Source of the DNA: Streptomyces marispadix
GTDB taxonomy: Bacteria > Actinomycetota > Actinomycetes > Streptomycetales > Streptomycetaceae
Length of the DNA: 64,000 nt
Direction of reading: 5' to 3'
Assembly: GCF_022524345.1 (NCBI RefSeq)
Contig: NZ_JAKWJU010000002.1
Span: forward strand, 4,130,501-4,194,500
The notes under the pieces were generated by a model. That model made no database searches and was not told the origin of the DNA. It saw only the letters and a list, made by a program, of their open reading frames with translations. Both the position numbers and the translations under genes were made by a program. Position 1 is the stretch's first letter, and every line of letters starts with the position of its first letter. Positions 18,172-30,063 of this stretch are shown here, piece by piece.

Positions 18172-19438
18172 CTATGCCTCCGACCGGCCCCCGGCAGCCC
18201 CCTCCCGTGCCAGCGGCTGCCCCAGCAGCACCGTCGGCGCGCCGGCGACCCTCGTGAGGAACAGCGTGCAGACGCCCGTCCCCTGGAGCTTCAGCTTCTT
18301 GCGCAGCTCCTCCGGTTCCACGGCCGAGCCGCGCTTCTTGACGGTCACCACGCCGACACCTCGCTCACGCAGCAGCGCCCGCAGCCGCTTGAGCTGGAAG
18401 GGCAGCACATCGGTGATCTCGTAACCCGTCGCATACGGCGTGGACTTGGCCTCGTCGCACGTCACATAGGCGATCGACGGGTCGACGAGCCTGCCGCCCA
18501 GCTCCTGCGCCACCTCTGCGACGAGATGCGCGCGTACGACCGCACCGTCCGGCTCGTAGAGAAATCGGCCCACCGGTCCGGCGGGCGGATCGGGCAGTCC
18601 ACGCGACGCGAGTGAATGCCCGCCCGGCAGCAGCGTCGCTCGTACGAGTGAACTCTGCGCGCCGTCCCCGGAGTTGGCCCCTGGAGCCGGCGACCGGCCC
18701 GCGCCGCGACGCGTCGTCCCACGTCCCGAACCAGAGCACGGCCTCCTTCACATCGCCCGAGTCCGAGATCCACTCCGCCTCGGCGTCGTACGGGACGGCC
18801 TCGTGCGGAATGCCGGGCGCCACCTTCAGCGCCGCGTGCGAGACCCGCCGTGCCGCCTCGACCGCCCACGAAAGCGGCGGCGAATAGCTCTCCGGATCGA
18901 AGATCCGCCCTCGGCCGCCCCGGCGCGCGGGGTCCACGAACAGGGCGTCGCAGTCGGAGACATCGGCGTCGCGCACGTCCTGGCAGCGGACCTCGACGCG
19001 GTCGCCGACACCGAGCGCCGCCGCGTTCGCCCGTACGACGTCGCACGTCAACGGGTCGCTGTCGACGGCCAGTACATCGACACCCGCCCGCGCCAGCGCG
19101 ATCGCGTCGCCGCCGACACCGCAGCACAGATCGGCCAGCCTCGGCACGCCGAGCGCGGAGAAGCGCCCCGCCCGGTACGCGGCGACACTCGCCCTCGTCG
19201 ACTGCTCCAGGCCGTTCGGCGTGAAGTACATCCGCGCCGCGTCCTCTTCGCCGAACTTCGCCGCCGCGCGCTGCCGCAGCCGGGCCTGTGCGAGGGCCGC
19301 CGAGACCAGCTCCGGCGCATGGGTACGGCGCAGCCGCGTCGCCACCGCCAGCTCGCGGTCCGGTTCGTAGCCTTCCAACGACCCCAGCAGCGCCTGTCCT
19401 TCGTCGCCGAGCAGAGCGGCGAACGCCTCACGGTCCAC
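18172..19438 (-). CDS. Class I SAM-dependent methyltransferase with THUMP-like domain, interrupted by an apparent frameshift
   Basis: The start is GTG 19438 (VDREAFAALLGDEG). The SAM-binding domain has RLADLCCGVGGDAIALARAG and AVDSDPLTCDVVRANA, followed by CDALFVDPARRGGRGRIFDPESYSPP and EAVLWFGTW. From about 18740 the frame loses coding sense. The family C-terminus (VRATLLPGG..., PAGPVGRFLYEPDGAVVRAHLVAEV, YEITDVLPFQLKRLRALLRERG, TVKKRGSAVEPEELRKKL) continues in another frame to the stop at 18172. The two halves together make a normal-length protein of about 420 residues. RNA methylation is likely for this domain type, but the target is unknown. Confidence 0.8.
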
Positions 19439-19503
19439 GCGGTCATTCTCCCGTCCGGCCAGGGCCTCGGGGCCGCGGGGGCGGGAGGCGCGGCTCGCAG
19501 CGT

Positions 19504-19530
19504 CTGGCACTCTGGTTGACGGAGTGCTAA
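19504..19530 (+). promoter_or_regulatory. CIRCE operator 1 (HrcA site), overlapping the -35 box
   Basis: The inverted repeat CTGGCACTC-N9-GAGTGCTAA matches the CIRCE consensus TTAGCACTC-N9-GAGTGCTAA. The -35 hexamer TTGACG lies inside the nine-base spacer, so HrcA binding would block sigma contact directly. Confidence 0.92.
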
Positions 19531-19544
19531 CCGCGGCATAATGT
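19516..19544 (+). promoter_or_regulatory. groES-groEL promoter
   Basis: The -35 element TTGACG (19516-19521) and -10 element TAATGT (19539-19544) are 17 bases apart, a near-consensus housekeeping promoter. It is bracketed by two CIRCE operators. Confidence 0.8.
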
Positions 19545-19549
19545 CGACC

Positions 19550-19576
19550 CTGGCACTCTCCCATGGCGAGTGCCAA
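19550..19576 (+). promoter_or_regulatory. CIRCE operator 2 (HrcA site), downstream of the -10 box
   Basis: The inverted repeat CTGGCACTC-N9-GAGTGCCAA lies at and just after the expected transcription start. Together with CIRCE 1 it flanks the promoter, giving HrcA two blocking positions. Confidence 0.88.
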
Positions 19577-19680
19577 ACGACAGCGACGGGGAGATCCGGC
19601 ACCCGCGACGACGGATCTACCAGGTCGCCACCCCAGACATAAGACCCCGTTATGAGATCTCCGAAGGGGGAGGTCGGATC

Positions 19681-19986
19681 GTGACGACCGCCAGCAAGGT
19701 TGCCATCAAGCCGCTTGAGGACCGCATCGTGGTCCAGCCGCTCGACGCCGAGGAGACCACGGCCTCGGGCCTGGTCATTCCTGACACCGCCAAGGAGAAG
19801 CCCCAGGAGGGCACTGTCCTGGCCGTCGGACCCGGCCGCTTCGAGAACGGCGACCGTCTGCCGCTCGACGTGAACGTCGGCGACATCGTGCTGTACAGCA
19901 AGTACGGCGGCACCGAGGTGAAGTACAGCGGCGAGGAGTACCTCGTCCTCTCGGCTCGCGACGTTCTCGCGATCGTCGAGAAGTAA
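19681..19986 (+). CDS. groES: Co-chaperonin GroES
   Basis: The 101-residue co-chaperonin caps the GroEL folding chamber. It has the usual [39 protein letters not shown] mobile-loop region (quoted here in parts of the family signature), [13 protein letters not shown] and a terminal [13 protein letters not shown]. The GTG at 19681 is chosen because GGGGGAGG precedes it and the family begins there. The leader from the promoter is about 130 bases long. Confidence 0.96.
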   Translation: MTTASKVAIKPLEDRIVVQPLDAEETTASGLVIPDTAKEKPQEGTVLAVGPGRFENGDRLPLDVNVGDIVLYSKYGGTEVKYSGEEYLVLSARDVLAIVEK

Positions 19987-20079
19987 GTCACCGAAGCCGG
20001 AAGACACTTCTGATCCGCGCCCCGGTCCCTCCCGCATCACTTACGAGATGTACCGGGGCCGGGGCGCGGTTCGTTTTGA

Positions 20080-21723
<1,644 letters not shown>

Positions 21724-21762
21724 CGCGGGCACGCCCAGCCGGACGAACCAGCCGTACGAAAC

Positions 21763-21797
21763 CGAGGCCCGGCACCCCGAGCGGGGGCCGGGCCTCG
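21763..21797 (+). terminator. Hairpin terminator after groEL
   Basis: A perfect 11-bp stem (CGAGGCCCGGC at 21763-21773 with GCCGGGCCTCG at 21787-21797) lies 40 bases after the groEL stop. Confidence 0.85.
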
Positions 21798-21864
21798 GCC
21801 GTGCGTCGTTCTTCGTGAACTGTCCCCGCTCCAGGGTCGGTCGGGCCGGTTCACCCGGGTCCGG

Positions 21865-22638
21865 TCAGCGCGGCCCGTACCGGCGCCCCGTCTTCGTCGA
21901 CGCCCTCGCCAGCAGCTCACGCGGCAGCAGCCGCGACGCCCCCATGAGTGCCTTGTAGCGCGCGTCCGGGATCGACAGGGTCTTACCGCGCGCCAGATCC
22001 TTCACCGCCGCGCCGACGACCGCGTCCGCGTCCAGCCACATCCACCCCGGCACGCTCTCCGCGTCCATCCCGGCACGCTGGTGGAACTCCGTACGTACGA
22101 ACCCGGGGCACAGCGCCATCAGCCGCACCCCCGACCCCGCCAGGTCCTTCGCCGCGCCCTGCGTGAACTGCACGACCCACGCCTTGCTCGCCCCGTAGGT
22201 ACCGCGCGGCACGAACGCCGCAACCGAAGCGACGTTGACGACGCCGCCGCGCCCGCGCTCCCGCATGCTCGCCACCGCCGCCGAGGTGAGCCGTAGCACC
22301 GCCTCGCAGTGGACCTTGAGCATCGTCAACTCGTCCTCGACCGGGACTTGAAGAAACTTGCCCTTGTTGCCGAACCCCGCGTTGTTGATCAGTAGATCCA
22401 CGGGGTGGTCCCCGTCCCCCAGCCGCTCCTCGACCGCGGAGATGCCCTCGTCGGTGGCGAGGTCCGCCACCAGCACGGACGCCTCGACGCCGTGCCGGTC
22501 GTGCAGCCGGGTGGCCTCCTCCCACAGGCGTTCCTCGTTACGGGCGACCAGTACGAGGTGGTGCCCGTCCCGCGCGAGCCGCCGGGCGAAGGCGGCTCCG
22601 AGACCGGCGGTGGCTCCTGTGATCAGCGCTGTCGTCAT
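21865..22638 (-). CDS. Short-chain dehydrogenase/reductase
   Basis: This 257-residue classical SDR has the nucleotide-binding loop TGATAGLGAAFARRLA, LVADLATDEGI, LINNAGFGNKGKF and a catalytic serine in VVNVASVAAFVPRG. The Tyr-x-x-x-Lys motif is TYGASKAWV, and PGFVRTEFHQRAG follows. Arg following the first strand of the coenzyme site (VARNEERLWE) favours NADP. The substrate is not predictable. It is convergent with groEL and 20 bases downstream of the MOSC gene on the same strand, so the two may be co-transcribed. Confidence 0.92.
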   Translation of the reverse strand: MTTALITGATAGLGAAFARRLARDGHHLVLVARNEERLWEEATRLHDRHGVEASVLVADLATDEGISAVEERLGDGDHPVDLLINNAGFGNKGKFLQVPVEDELTMLKVHCEAVLRLTSAAVASMRERGRGGVVNVASVAAFVPRGTYGASKAWVVQFTQGAAKDLAGSGVRLMALCPGFVRTEFHQRAGMDAESVPGWMWLDADAVVGAAVKDLARGKTLSIPDARYKALMGASRLLPRELLARASTKTGRRYGPR

Positions 22639-22658
22639 GGGGGCACGCTATCGGCGGC

Positions 22659-23321
22659 TCAACTCTCCGTACGCCGCAGGGCTTTGCGGCGGGCCTCCGC
22701 GTGCAGCGCGTCCCCCGCGGCGAGCACTCGCGGCAGCAGCTCCGGCTCCAGGGTCAGCGCACGGAAGAGGAAGCTCACCGTCACCTCGTGGTCCGGCCGG
22801 TGCACGACGTTGATCTCGTCCCCGCCCCGCACCGCTCCCGGCTCGACGACCCGCAGATACGCACCGGGCAGCGCCCGGTCGGTGAAGCGCTTGACCCAGC
22901 CACGCTCGTCGAGCCAGCCCGCGAACGTACGGCAGGGAATGCGCGCCGCGGCCACCTCCAGCACGACGCGGCTCCCGACGAGCCAGCGCTCGCCGATGCG
23001 GGCACCGTTCACATCCACGCCCCGGGTGGTGAGGTTCTCCCCGAAGCAGCCGTTGGACAGTTCCCGCCCGAGTTCGGCGGCCCAGCCGTCGAGGTCCTCG
23101 CGGGCGTAGGCGTAGACGGCCTGGTCGTCCCCGCCGTGATGGCGCATGTCGCCGATGATGTCCTCCGCGAGCCCGCTCCCGCCCGTGCCCTTCGCGCCGG
23201 GCGCGGCCACCTCGACGGGCCCGGAGGCGGGACGCTTGTCGATGCCGGTCAGATTGCCTGGGGCGTCGGTGAACTCGGGAGCGCGCAGCGGCTTGGCGAG
23301 GTTGACGGACAGAAGGTTCAT
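22659..23321 (-). CDS. MOSC domain-containing protein (YiiM-like)
   Basis: The 220-residue protein begins MNLLSVNLAKPLRAPEF and has the MOSC core. Features are a GPVEV strand, GGDDQAVYAYAREDLDGW, FGENLTTRGVDVNGARIGERW and the invariant cysteine in RIPCRTFAGW. MOSC proteins bind a sulfur or molybdenum-cofactor moiety; YiiM of E. coli reduces N-hydroxylated bases with Moco. The ATG at 23321 is preferred because the family starts there. It precedes the SDR gene in tandem. Confidence 0.88.
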   Translation of the reverse strand: MNLLSVNLAKPLRAPEFTDAPGNLTGIDKRPASGPVEVAAPGAKGTGGSGLAEDIIGDMRHHGGDDQAVYAYAREDLDGWAAELGRELSNGCFGENLTTRGVDVNGARIGERWLVGSRVVLEVAAARIPCRTFAGWLDERGWVKRFTDRALPGAYLRVVEPGAVRGGDEINVVHRPDHEVTVSFLFRALTLEPELLPRVLAAGDALHAEARRKALRRTES

Positions 23322-23514
23322 GGCCGTCAGGCTAAGCGGGTGAACCTCCGCGGACGACCGGTTTCCAGACCGCCCGATCACGACGCGACCCGCGGGGCAG
23401 CGCCCGACGCGAGGGAGATCCGAGGCGGCGGCGGAGGTGCGGGGGAGAGAGACCGGGGAGAGGGGGGGCCGGGAACGGGCACAACAGCAGATCCCCACGT
23501 GAAAACGTTTCTTC

Positions 23515-23826
23515 TCAGCTCTGTCCATCGGGCACGGCGACGAGTCTGCTACGTGCCCGCCCCATCAGCTCCTCGCGCTCGTCCTCCGTCAGACCGCCCC
23601 ACACCCCATACGGTTCACGCACCGCCAGAGCGTGCGCCGCGCACTCCGAGCGGACGGGGCAGCGCATGCAGACTTCCTTGGCCGACGCCTCGCGGGCGCT
23701 GCGGGCCGCGCCGCGCTCGCCCTCGGGGTGGAAGAAGAGCGAGCTGTCGACTCCGCGGCAGGCGGCGAGGAGCTGCCAGTCCCATAGATCGGCGTTGGGG
23801 CCCGGGAGGCGGGAGAAGTCTGCCAT
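23515..23826 (-). CDS. whiD: WhiB-family developmental regulator WhiD
   Basis: The 103-residue protein matches WhiD, an iron-sulfur protein needed for spore maturation in Streptomyces. Four cluster cysteines are at 23, 53, 56 and 62 (AACRGVD and CMRCPVRSEC), and the family turn GVWGG is present (76-80), followed by a basic C-terminal tail. Wbl proteins bind an NO-sensitive [4Fe-4S] cluster and act with the principal sigma factor. The ATG at 23826 (MADFSRLPGP) is chosen because it matches the known protein and has GAGAGGA upstream. It is divergent from bldM, as in S. coelicolor. Confidence 0.95.
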   Translation of the reverse strand: MADFSRLPGPNADLWDWQLLAACRGVDSSLFFHPEGERGAARSAREASAKEVCMRCPVRSECAAHALAVREPYGVWGGLTEDEREELMGRARSRLVAVPDGQS

Positions 23827-24209
23827 TGCGTGTCCTCTCGTCGGCGTACGTCGGCGTACTTGAGGCTCGCTCTCGCTCCATCCATTTATAGACAAATATG
23901 ACTCATTGCGAACCTAGTCGAAAGAAAGCGAGAAGCAGCACTAAGTCTGCTAAATAGTGCAAAAGGTAAAAGACGCCACTCGGGGAACCCCTTCAGCGCG
24001 ACGCGGGCTGATCCGTGTACGTGCGATCACGTAGAGTGCTGATGGCGGTGTTAGAACCCGTAACTCTTTCGGGTGACCGTCGTTGAGTGTGCGGAGGCGG
24101 TTGGCGGAATGATCTCGGGCACTGTTGTCCGACGCCGTCAATCGCACAGGTGACGATTCGTAACAGCCTGGAGGCTCAAGGTGACGCGCATCAGCAGCGG
24201 AGGGCGGTC
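23827..24209. other. whiD-bldM divergent regulatory region
   Basis: This is the most AT-rich stretch of the neighbourhood (about 23880-23990). It carries a perfect 10-bp direct repeat GTCGGCGTAC (23840-23859) immediately upstream of the whiD ribosome-binding site and a sigma-BldN-type promoter for bldM (24059-24086). No gene lies within it. Confidence 0.7.
24059..24086 (+). promoter_or_regulatory. Sigma-BldN-type promoter of bldM
   Basis: CGTAAC (24059-24064), 16 bases, then CGTTGA (24081-24086) matches the promoter consensus I know for the ECF sigma factor BldN, of which bldM is the founding target. It lies about 120 bases before the bldM ATG. Confidence 0.8.
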
Positions 24210-24821
24210 ATGACATCCGTCCTCGTGTGTGACGATTCCCCGCTTGCCCGAGAGGCGCTCCGCCGCGCGGTCGCGACCGTGCCCGGCGTCGAGCGTGTGA
24301 CGACGGCGGCCAACGGCGAGGAAGTCCTCCGCCGCTGGGGCGCCGACCGGTCCGACCTCATCCTGATGGATGTCCGCATGCCCGGTCTCGGTGGTGTTGA
24401 GACCGTGCGGCGGCTGCTGTCGGCCGACCCCGGCGCCCGCATCATCATGCTGACGGTCGCCGAGGACCTCGACGGAGTGGCACTGGCCGTGGCCGCGGGC
24501 GCCCGCGGCTACCTGCACAAGGACGCCTCGCGTGCGGAGCTGCGGGCCACGGTCACGCAGGCGCTCGCCGATCCGACGTGGCGGCTCGCTCCGCGCAGGC
24601 TGCGTTCCGCCGAGATGGGCGCGGCCCCCACGCTCACCGCCCGTGAGATCCAGGTGCTGGAGGGCATGAGCCACGGCCGGTCGAACGCCGAGATCGGCCG
24701 CGAGCTGTTCCTCTCCGAGGACACCGTGAAGACGCACGCCCGGCGCCTGTTCAAGAAGCTCGGTGCCTCGGACCGGGCACACGCCGTGGCTCTCGGATTC
24801 CGCTGGGGCCTCGTCCGATAG
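24210..24821 (+). CDS. bldM: Response regulator BldM
   Basis: The 203-residue orphan response regulator is required for aerial hyphae and sporulation. The receiver domain (1-120) has Asp8/Asp9, the phosphoacceptor-position Asp54 (LILMDVRMPG), a Thr in MLTV and Lys in YLHKDAS. The C-terminal LuxR-type helix-turn-helix (about 135-200) reads LTAREIQVLEGMSHGRSNAEIG and LFLSEDTVKTHARRLFKKLG. No kinase gene is adjacent, and BldM is known to act without phosphorylation, as a homodimer or with WhiI. The ATG at 24210 gives the known length. Confidence 0.95.
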   Translation: MTSVLVCDDSPLAREALRRAVATVPGVERVTTAANGEEVLRRWGADRSDLILMDVRMPGLGGVETVRRLLSADPGARIIMLTVAEDLDGVALAVAAGARGYLHKDASRAELRATVTQALADPTWRLAPRRLRSAEMGAAPTLTAREIQVLEGMSHGRSNAEIGRELFLSEDTVKTHARRLFKKLGASDRAHAVALGFRWGLVR

Positions 24822-25008
24822 ATAGCTCACGTTCGCCCAATGCCCGCCCGTCCCCGCCTGCGAGTTCCGCCGCCCGCGAAGCGCGGGGCCGGCCCGGGGG
24901 GAAGGGCGGGGCGGCGTATGCGGCCCCAGGAATCCCGCGAGTGCCGCATGCTTGTTGTATGGAGTTCCTCGGGGACCGATCGGTCAGGCGTGAGGGGAGG
25001 GCGCGGGG

Positions 25009-27260
<2,252 letters not shown>

Positions 27261-27349
27261 GCCCCGTACCCGCCGGGCCGTCCGGCGTGGGGCGTCGGTG
27301 ATACTTACTGGAGCGGCACAGCACAGCGCACGCGAGAAGGGCTTCACAG

Positions 27350-28459
27350 GTGACTGAGATCGAGATCGGGCGCGGCAAGCGCGGGCGCCGGGCGTACGCC
27401 TTCGACGACATCGCAGTGGTGCCGAGCCGCCGCACGCGCGACCCCAAAGAGGTCTCCATCGCCTGGCAGATCGACGCCTACCGCTTCGAACTGCCCTTCA
27501 TGGCCGCCCCGATGGACTCGGTCGTCTCACCCGCCACCGCGATCCGCATCGGTGAGCTGGGCGGCCTCGGCGTGCTCAACCTCGAAGGCCTGTGGACGCG
27601 TTACGAGGACCCCGAGCCGCTGCTCGCGGAGATCGCGGAGCTGGACGAGCGCACCGCCAACCGCCGTATGCAGGAGATCTACGCGGAGCCGGTCAAGGAG
27701 GAGCTGATCGGCGAGCGGATCAAGGAGGTGCGCGACGCGGGCGTCGTCACGGCCGCCGCGCTCTCGCCGCAGCGAACTGCCCAGTTCTCCAAGGCGGTTG
27801 TGGACGCGGGCGTCGACCTCTTCGTCATCCGCGGCACGACGGTCTCCGCGGAGCACGTCTCCTCGGCGGCCGAGCCGCTCAATCTCAAGCAGTTCATCTA
27901 CGAGTTGGACGTGCCGGTCATCGTGGGCGGCTGCGCCACGTACACGGCGGCGCTTCATCTGATGCGTACGGGCGCGGCCGGAGTCCTGGTGGGCTTCGGC
28001 GGCGGCGCAGCGCACACCACGCGGAACGTGCTGGGCATCCAGGTGCCGATGGCGACCGCCGTGGCCGATGTGGCCGCCGCCCGCCGTGACTATCTCGACG
28101 AGTCGGGCGGCCGTTACGTCCATGTCATCGCGGACGGCGGCGTCGGCTGGTCCGGCGATCTGCCGAAGGCCGTGGCGTGCGGTGCGGACGCGGTGATGAT
28201 GGGTTCGCCGCTGGCACGGGCCACGGACGCGCCGGGGCGCGGGCACCACTGGGGCATGGAGGCCGTACACGCGGACGTTCCGCGCGGCAAGCGGATGGAC
28301 CTCGGCGCGGTCGGCACGACGGAGGAGATCCTGCTCGGCCCTTCGCACACGCCCGACGGCTCGATGAACTTCTTCGGCGCGCTGCGGCGGGCGATGGCGA
28401 CGACGGGCTACTCGGAGCTGAAGGAGTTCCAGCGGGTGGAGGTCACGGTCGCCCGGTGA
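27350..28459 (+). CDS. guaB3: GuaB3-family IMP dehydrogenase-related protein
   Basis: The 369-residue barrel protein lacks CBS domains and starts at GTG. Its IMPDH/GMP-reductase relationship is clear from AFDDIAVVPSRRTRDP, PFMAAPMDSV, the HVIADGGVGWSGDLPKAVACGADAVMMGSPLA phosphate site and GTTEEILLGPSHTPDGSMNFFGALRRAM (parts quoted). The loop that carries the nucleophilic Cys in IMPDH reads GFGGGAAHTTR here, with no Cys. It is therefore probably not a second canonical IMPDH. It directly follows guaB, as in other actinobacteria. Confidence 0.88.
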   Translation: MTEIEIGRGKRGRRAYAFDDIAVVPSRRTRDPKEVSIAWQIDAYRFELPFMAAPMDSVVSPATAIRIGELGGLGVLNLEGLWTRYEDPEPLLAEIAELDERTANRRMQEIYAEPVKEELIGERIKEVRDAGVVTAAALSPQRTAQFSKAVVDAGVDLFVIRGTTVSAEHVSSAAEPLNLKQFIYELDVPVIVGGCATYTAALHLMRTGAAGVLVGFGGGAAHTTRNVLGIQVPMATAVADVAAARRDYLDESGGRYVHVIADGGVGWSGDLPKAVACGADAVMMGSPLARATDAPGRGHHWGMEAVHADVPRGKRMDLGAVGTTEEILLGPSHTPDGSMNFFGALRRAMATTGYSELKEFQRVEVTVAR

Positions 28460-28510
28460 CGAGCGGGGCGCGGGCTCCTCGGCGTGAGTCCGTAGCCACG
28501 CCGTACGCGG

Positions 28511-29785
28511 TCACAGGCGGTGTGCCGCGCCCGTCGGGCTCGCGCCCCTCGTGTCGAAGAGCAGCCGCGCCTTGGCGGCCAGCCCTTGCAGGTCGTAGCG
28601 GCGGTGGTGCTGGAGCAGCACCGTCAGATCGGCGGTCGCCGCGGCCTCGTAGAGCGAGTCGGCGCGGGGCACCGGCTGCCCGGCGGCCTGCCATTCCATG
28701 ACGTAGGGGTCGTGGAAGCTGAGCTGTGCGCCGAGTTGCTTGAGACGCAGTGCCACCTCACGCGCGGGCGCTCCCTCCTGGTCCGCCAGGTCCGGCTTGT
28801 AGGTGACGCCGAGCAGCAGTACGCGTGCGCCGCGAGCCGACTTGCCGTGCTCGTTGAGGAGTTCGGCAGCGCGCTGGCAGACGTAGCGCGGCATCCGGCC
28901 GTTGACCTCCTGGGCCAGCTCGACCATACGCAGCGGATAGCCCAGTGAACGGCTGCGGTACGAAAGGTAGTTGGGGTCGATGGACACGCCGTGGCCGCCC
29001 ACGCCGGGGCCCGGCCGGAACGCGTGGAAGCCGAACGGCTTGGTCTCCGCACAGCGGATCACGTCCCACAGGTCGACGCCGATGTCGTGGCAGAAGACCG
29101 CCATCTCGTTCACGAGCGCGATGTTGACCTGCCGGAAGTTGGTCTCCAGCAGCTTCGCCGCCTCCGCCTCGCGCGGGCCGCGCGCCCGTACGACCTTCAC
29201 CGCGAGGCGACCGTAGAAGGCGGCAGCGCGCTCGGTGCAGGTGGGAGTGAGGCCGCCGACGATCTTCGGGGTGCCGGTGACTCCGTAGCGGCGGTTGCCC
29301 GGATCGAATCGGGCGGGCGAGCAGGCGAGATGGAAGTCACGGCCGGCACGCAGACCGGAGCCCTCTTCGAGCAGGGGGCGGAGGAACTCCTCGGTGGCCC
29401 CCGGGTACACCTCGGATTCGAGCACGACAGTCGTACGGGGCCGCAGCCGGGAGGCGAGCGACAGGGCAGCGGTGCGTACCGCGTCGAGGTTCAGCGCACG
29501 GTCCGGACCGAGGGAGGTCGGGGCGCAGATCACGGCGGTGCGGACCTCGCTGAGGACATCGGGATCGGTGGTGGCGCGGAAGCCGCGGGAGTTCATGCGG
29601 CGTACCGCGGCGGCGGTGAGGATGCCGTCGGACGGAGGGCGGCCCGCGTTGAGAGCGGCGGTGGTCTCCTCGTCCTCGTCGTAGCCGACGGTCTCGATCC
29701 CGGCGGCGACGGCGGCCTGCGCGAGCGGAAGACCCGAATGGCCCAGTCCGAGGACGGCGAGATCTGCGGGCATTGCGGCGGACAT
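28511..29785 (-). CDS. UDP-glucose/UDP-ManNAc dehydrogenase family protein lacking the catalytic cysteine
   Basis: The roughly 424-residue protein has an N-terminal Rossmann domain (LAVLGLGHSGLPLAQAAVAAG), the VVLESEVYPGATEEFLRPLL segment, and a central dimer helix with EAEAAKLLETNFRQVNIALVNEMA. The C-terminal UDP-binding domain has LLGVTYKPDLADQEGAPAREV. In active enzymes the loop is GGHC(I/V)PVDP; here it is GGHGVSIDP, with Gly266 in place of Cys (codon 28988-28990). It may be inactive or stop at the aldehyde stage. The start could be ATG 29785 or 29773. It is convergent with guaB3. Confidence 0.85.
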   Translation of the reverse strand: MSAAMPADLAVLGLGHSGLPLAQAAVAAGIETVGYDEDEETTAALNAGRPPSDGILTAAAVRRMNSRGFRATTDPDVLSEVRTAVICAPTSLGPDRALNLDAVRTAALSLASRLRPRTTVVLESEVYPGATEEFLRPLLEEGSGLRAGRDFHLACSPARFDPGNRRYGVTGTPKIVGGLTPTCTERAAAFYGRLAVKVVRARGPREAEAAKLLETNFRQVNIALVNEMAVFCHDIGVDLWDVIRCAETKPFGFHAFRPGPGVGGHGVSIDPNYLSYRSRSLGYPLRMVELAQEVNGRMPRYVCQRAAELLNEHGKSARGARVLLLGVTYKPDLADQEGAPAREVALRLKQLGAQLSFHDPYVMEWQAAGQPVPRADSLYEAAATADLTVLLQHHRRYDLQGLAAKARLLFDTRGASPTGAAHRL

Positions 29786-30063
29786 CCTTCCCCTCTGCTT
29801 CCTCGCTCGTTCCCGGTGGGGGCGGCGAGGCCCCGTGCGTGCCACTTCGGGAGGCTCCCCCGAAGATCGCGTCGGGCCGCGCGATCCTTTGCTGCGCGGC
29901 GCTATAGCAAGTTAATCGGCAATATGACGGATATCTGGGATTACCCGCATTGCGGTGTCCGCAGCGCGGCCGAAGTCAGGGAATTGGAGGACCATCGGCG
30001 GGGGAACACTGCCTACGTTCTGACAACACCACCGACGAACGCACGACCACACGGGAGGCAGCG

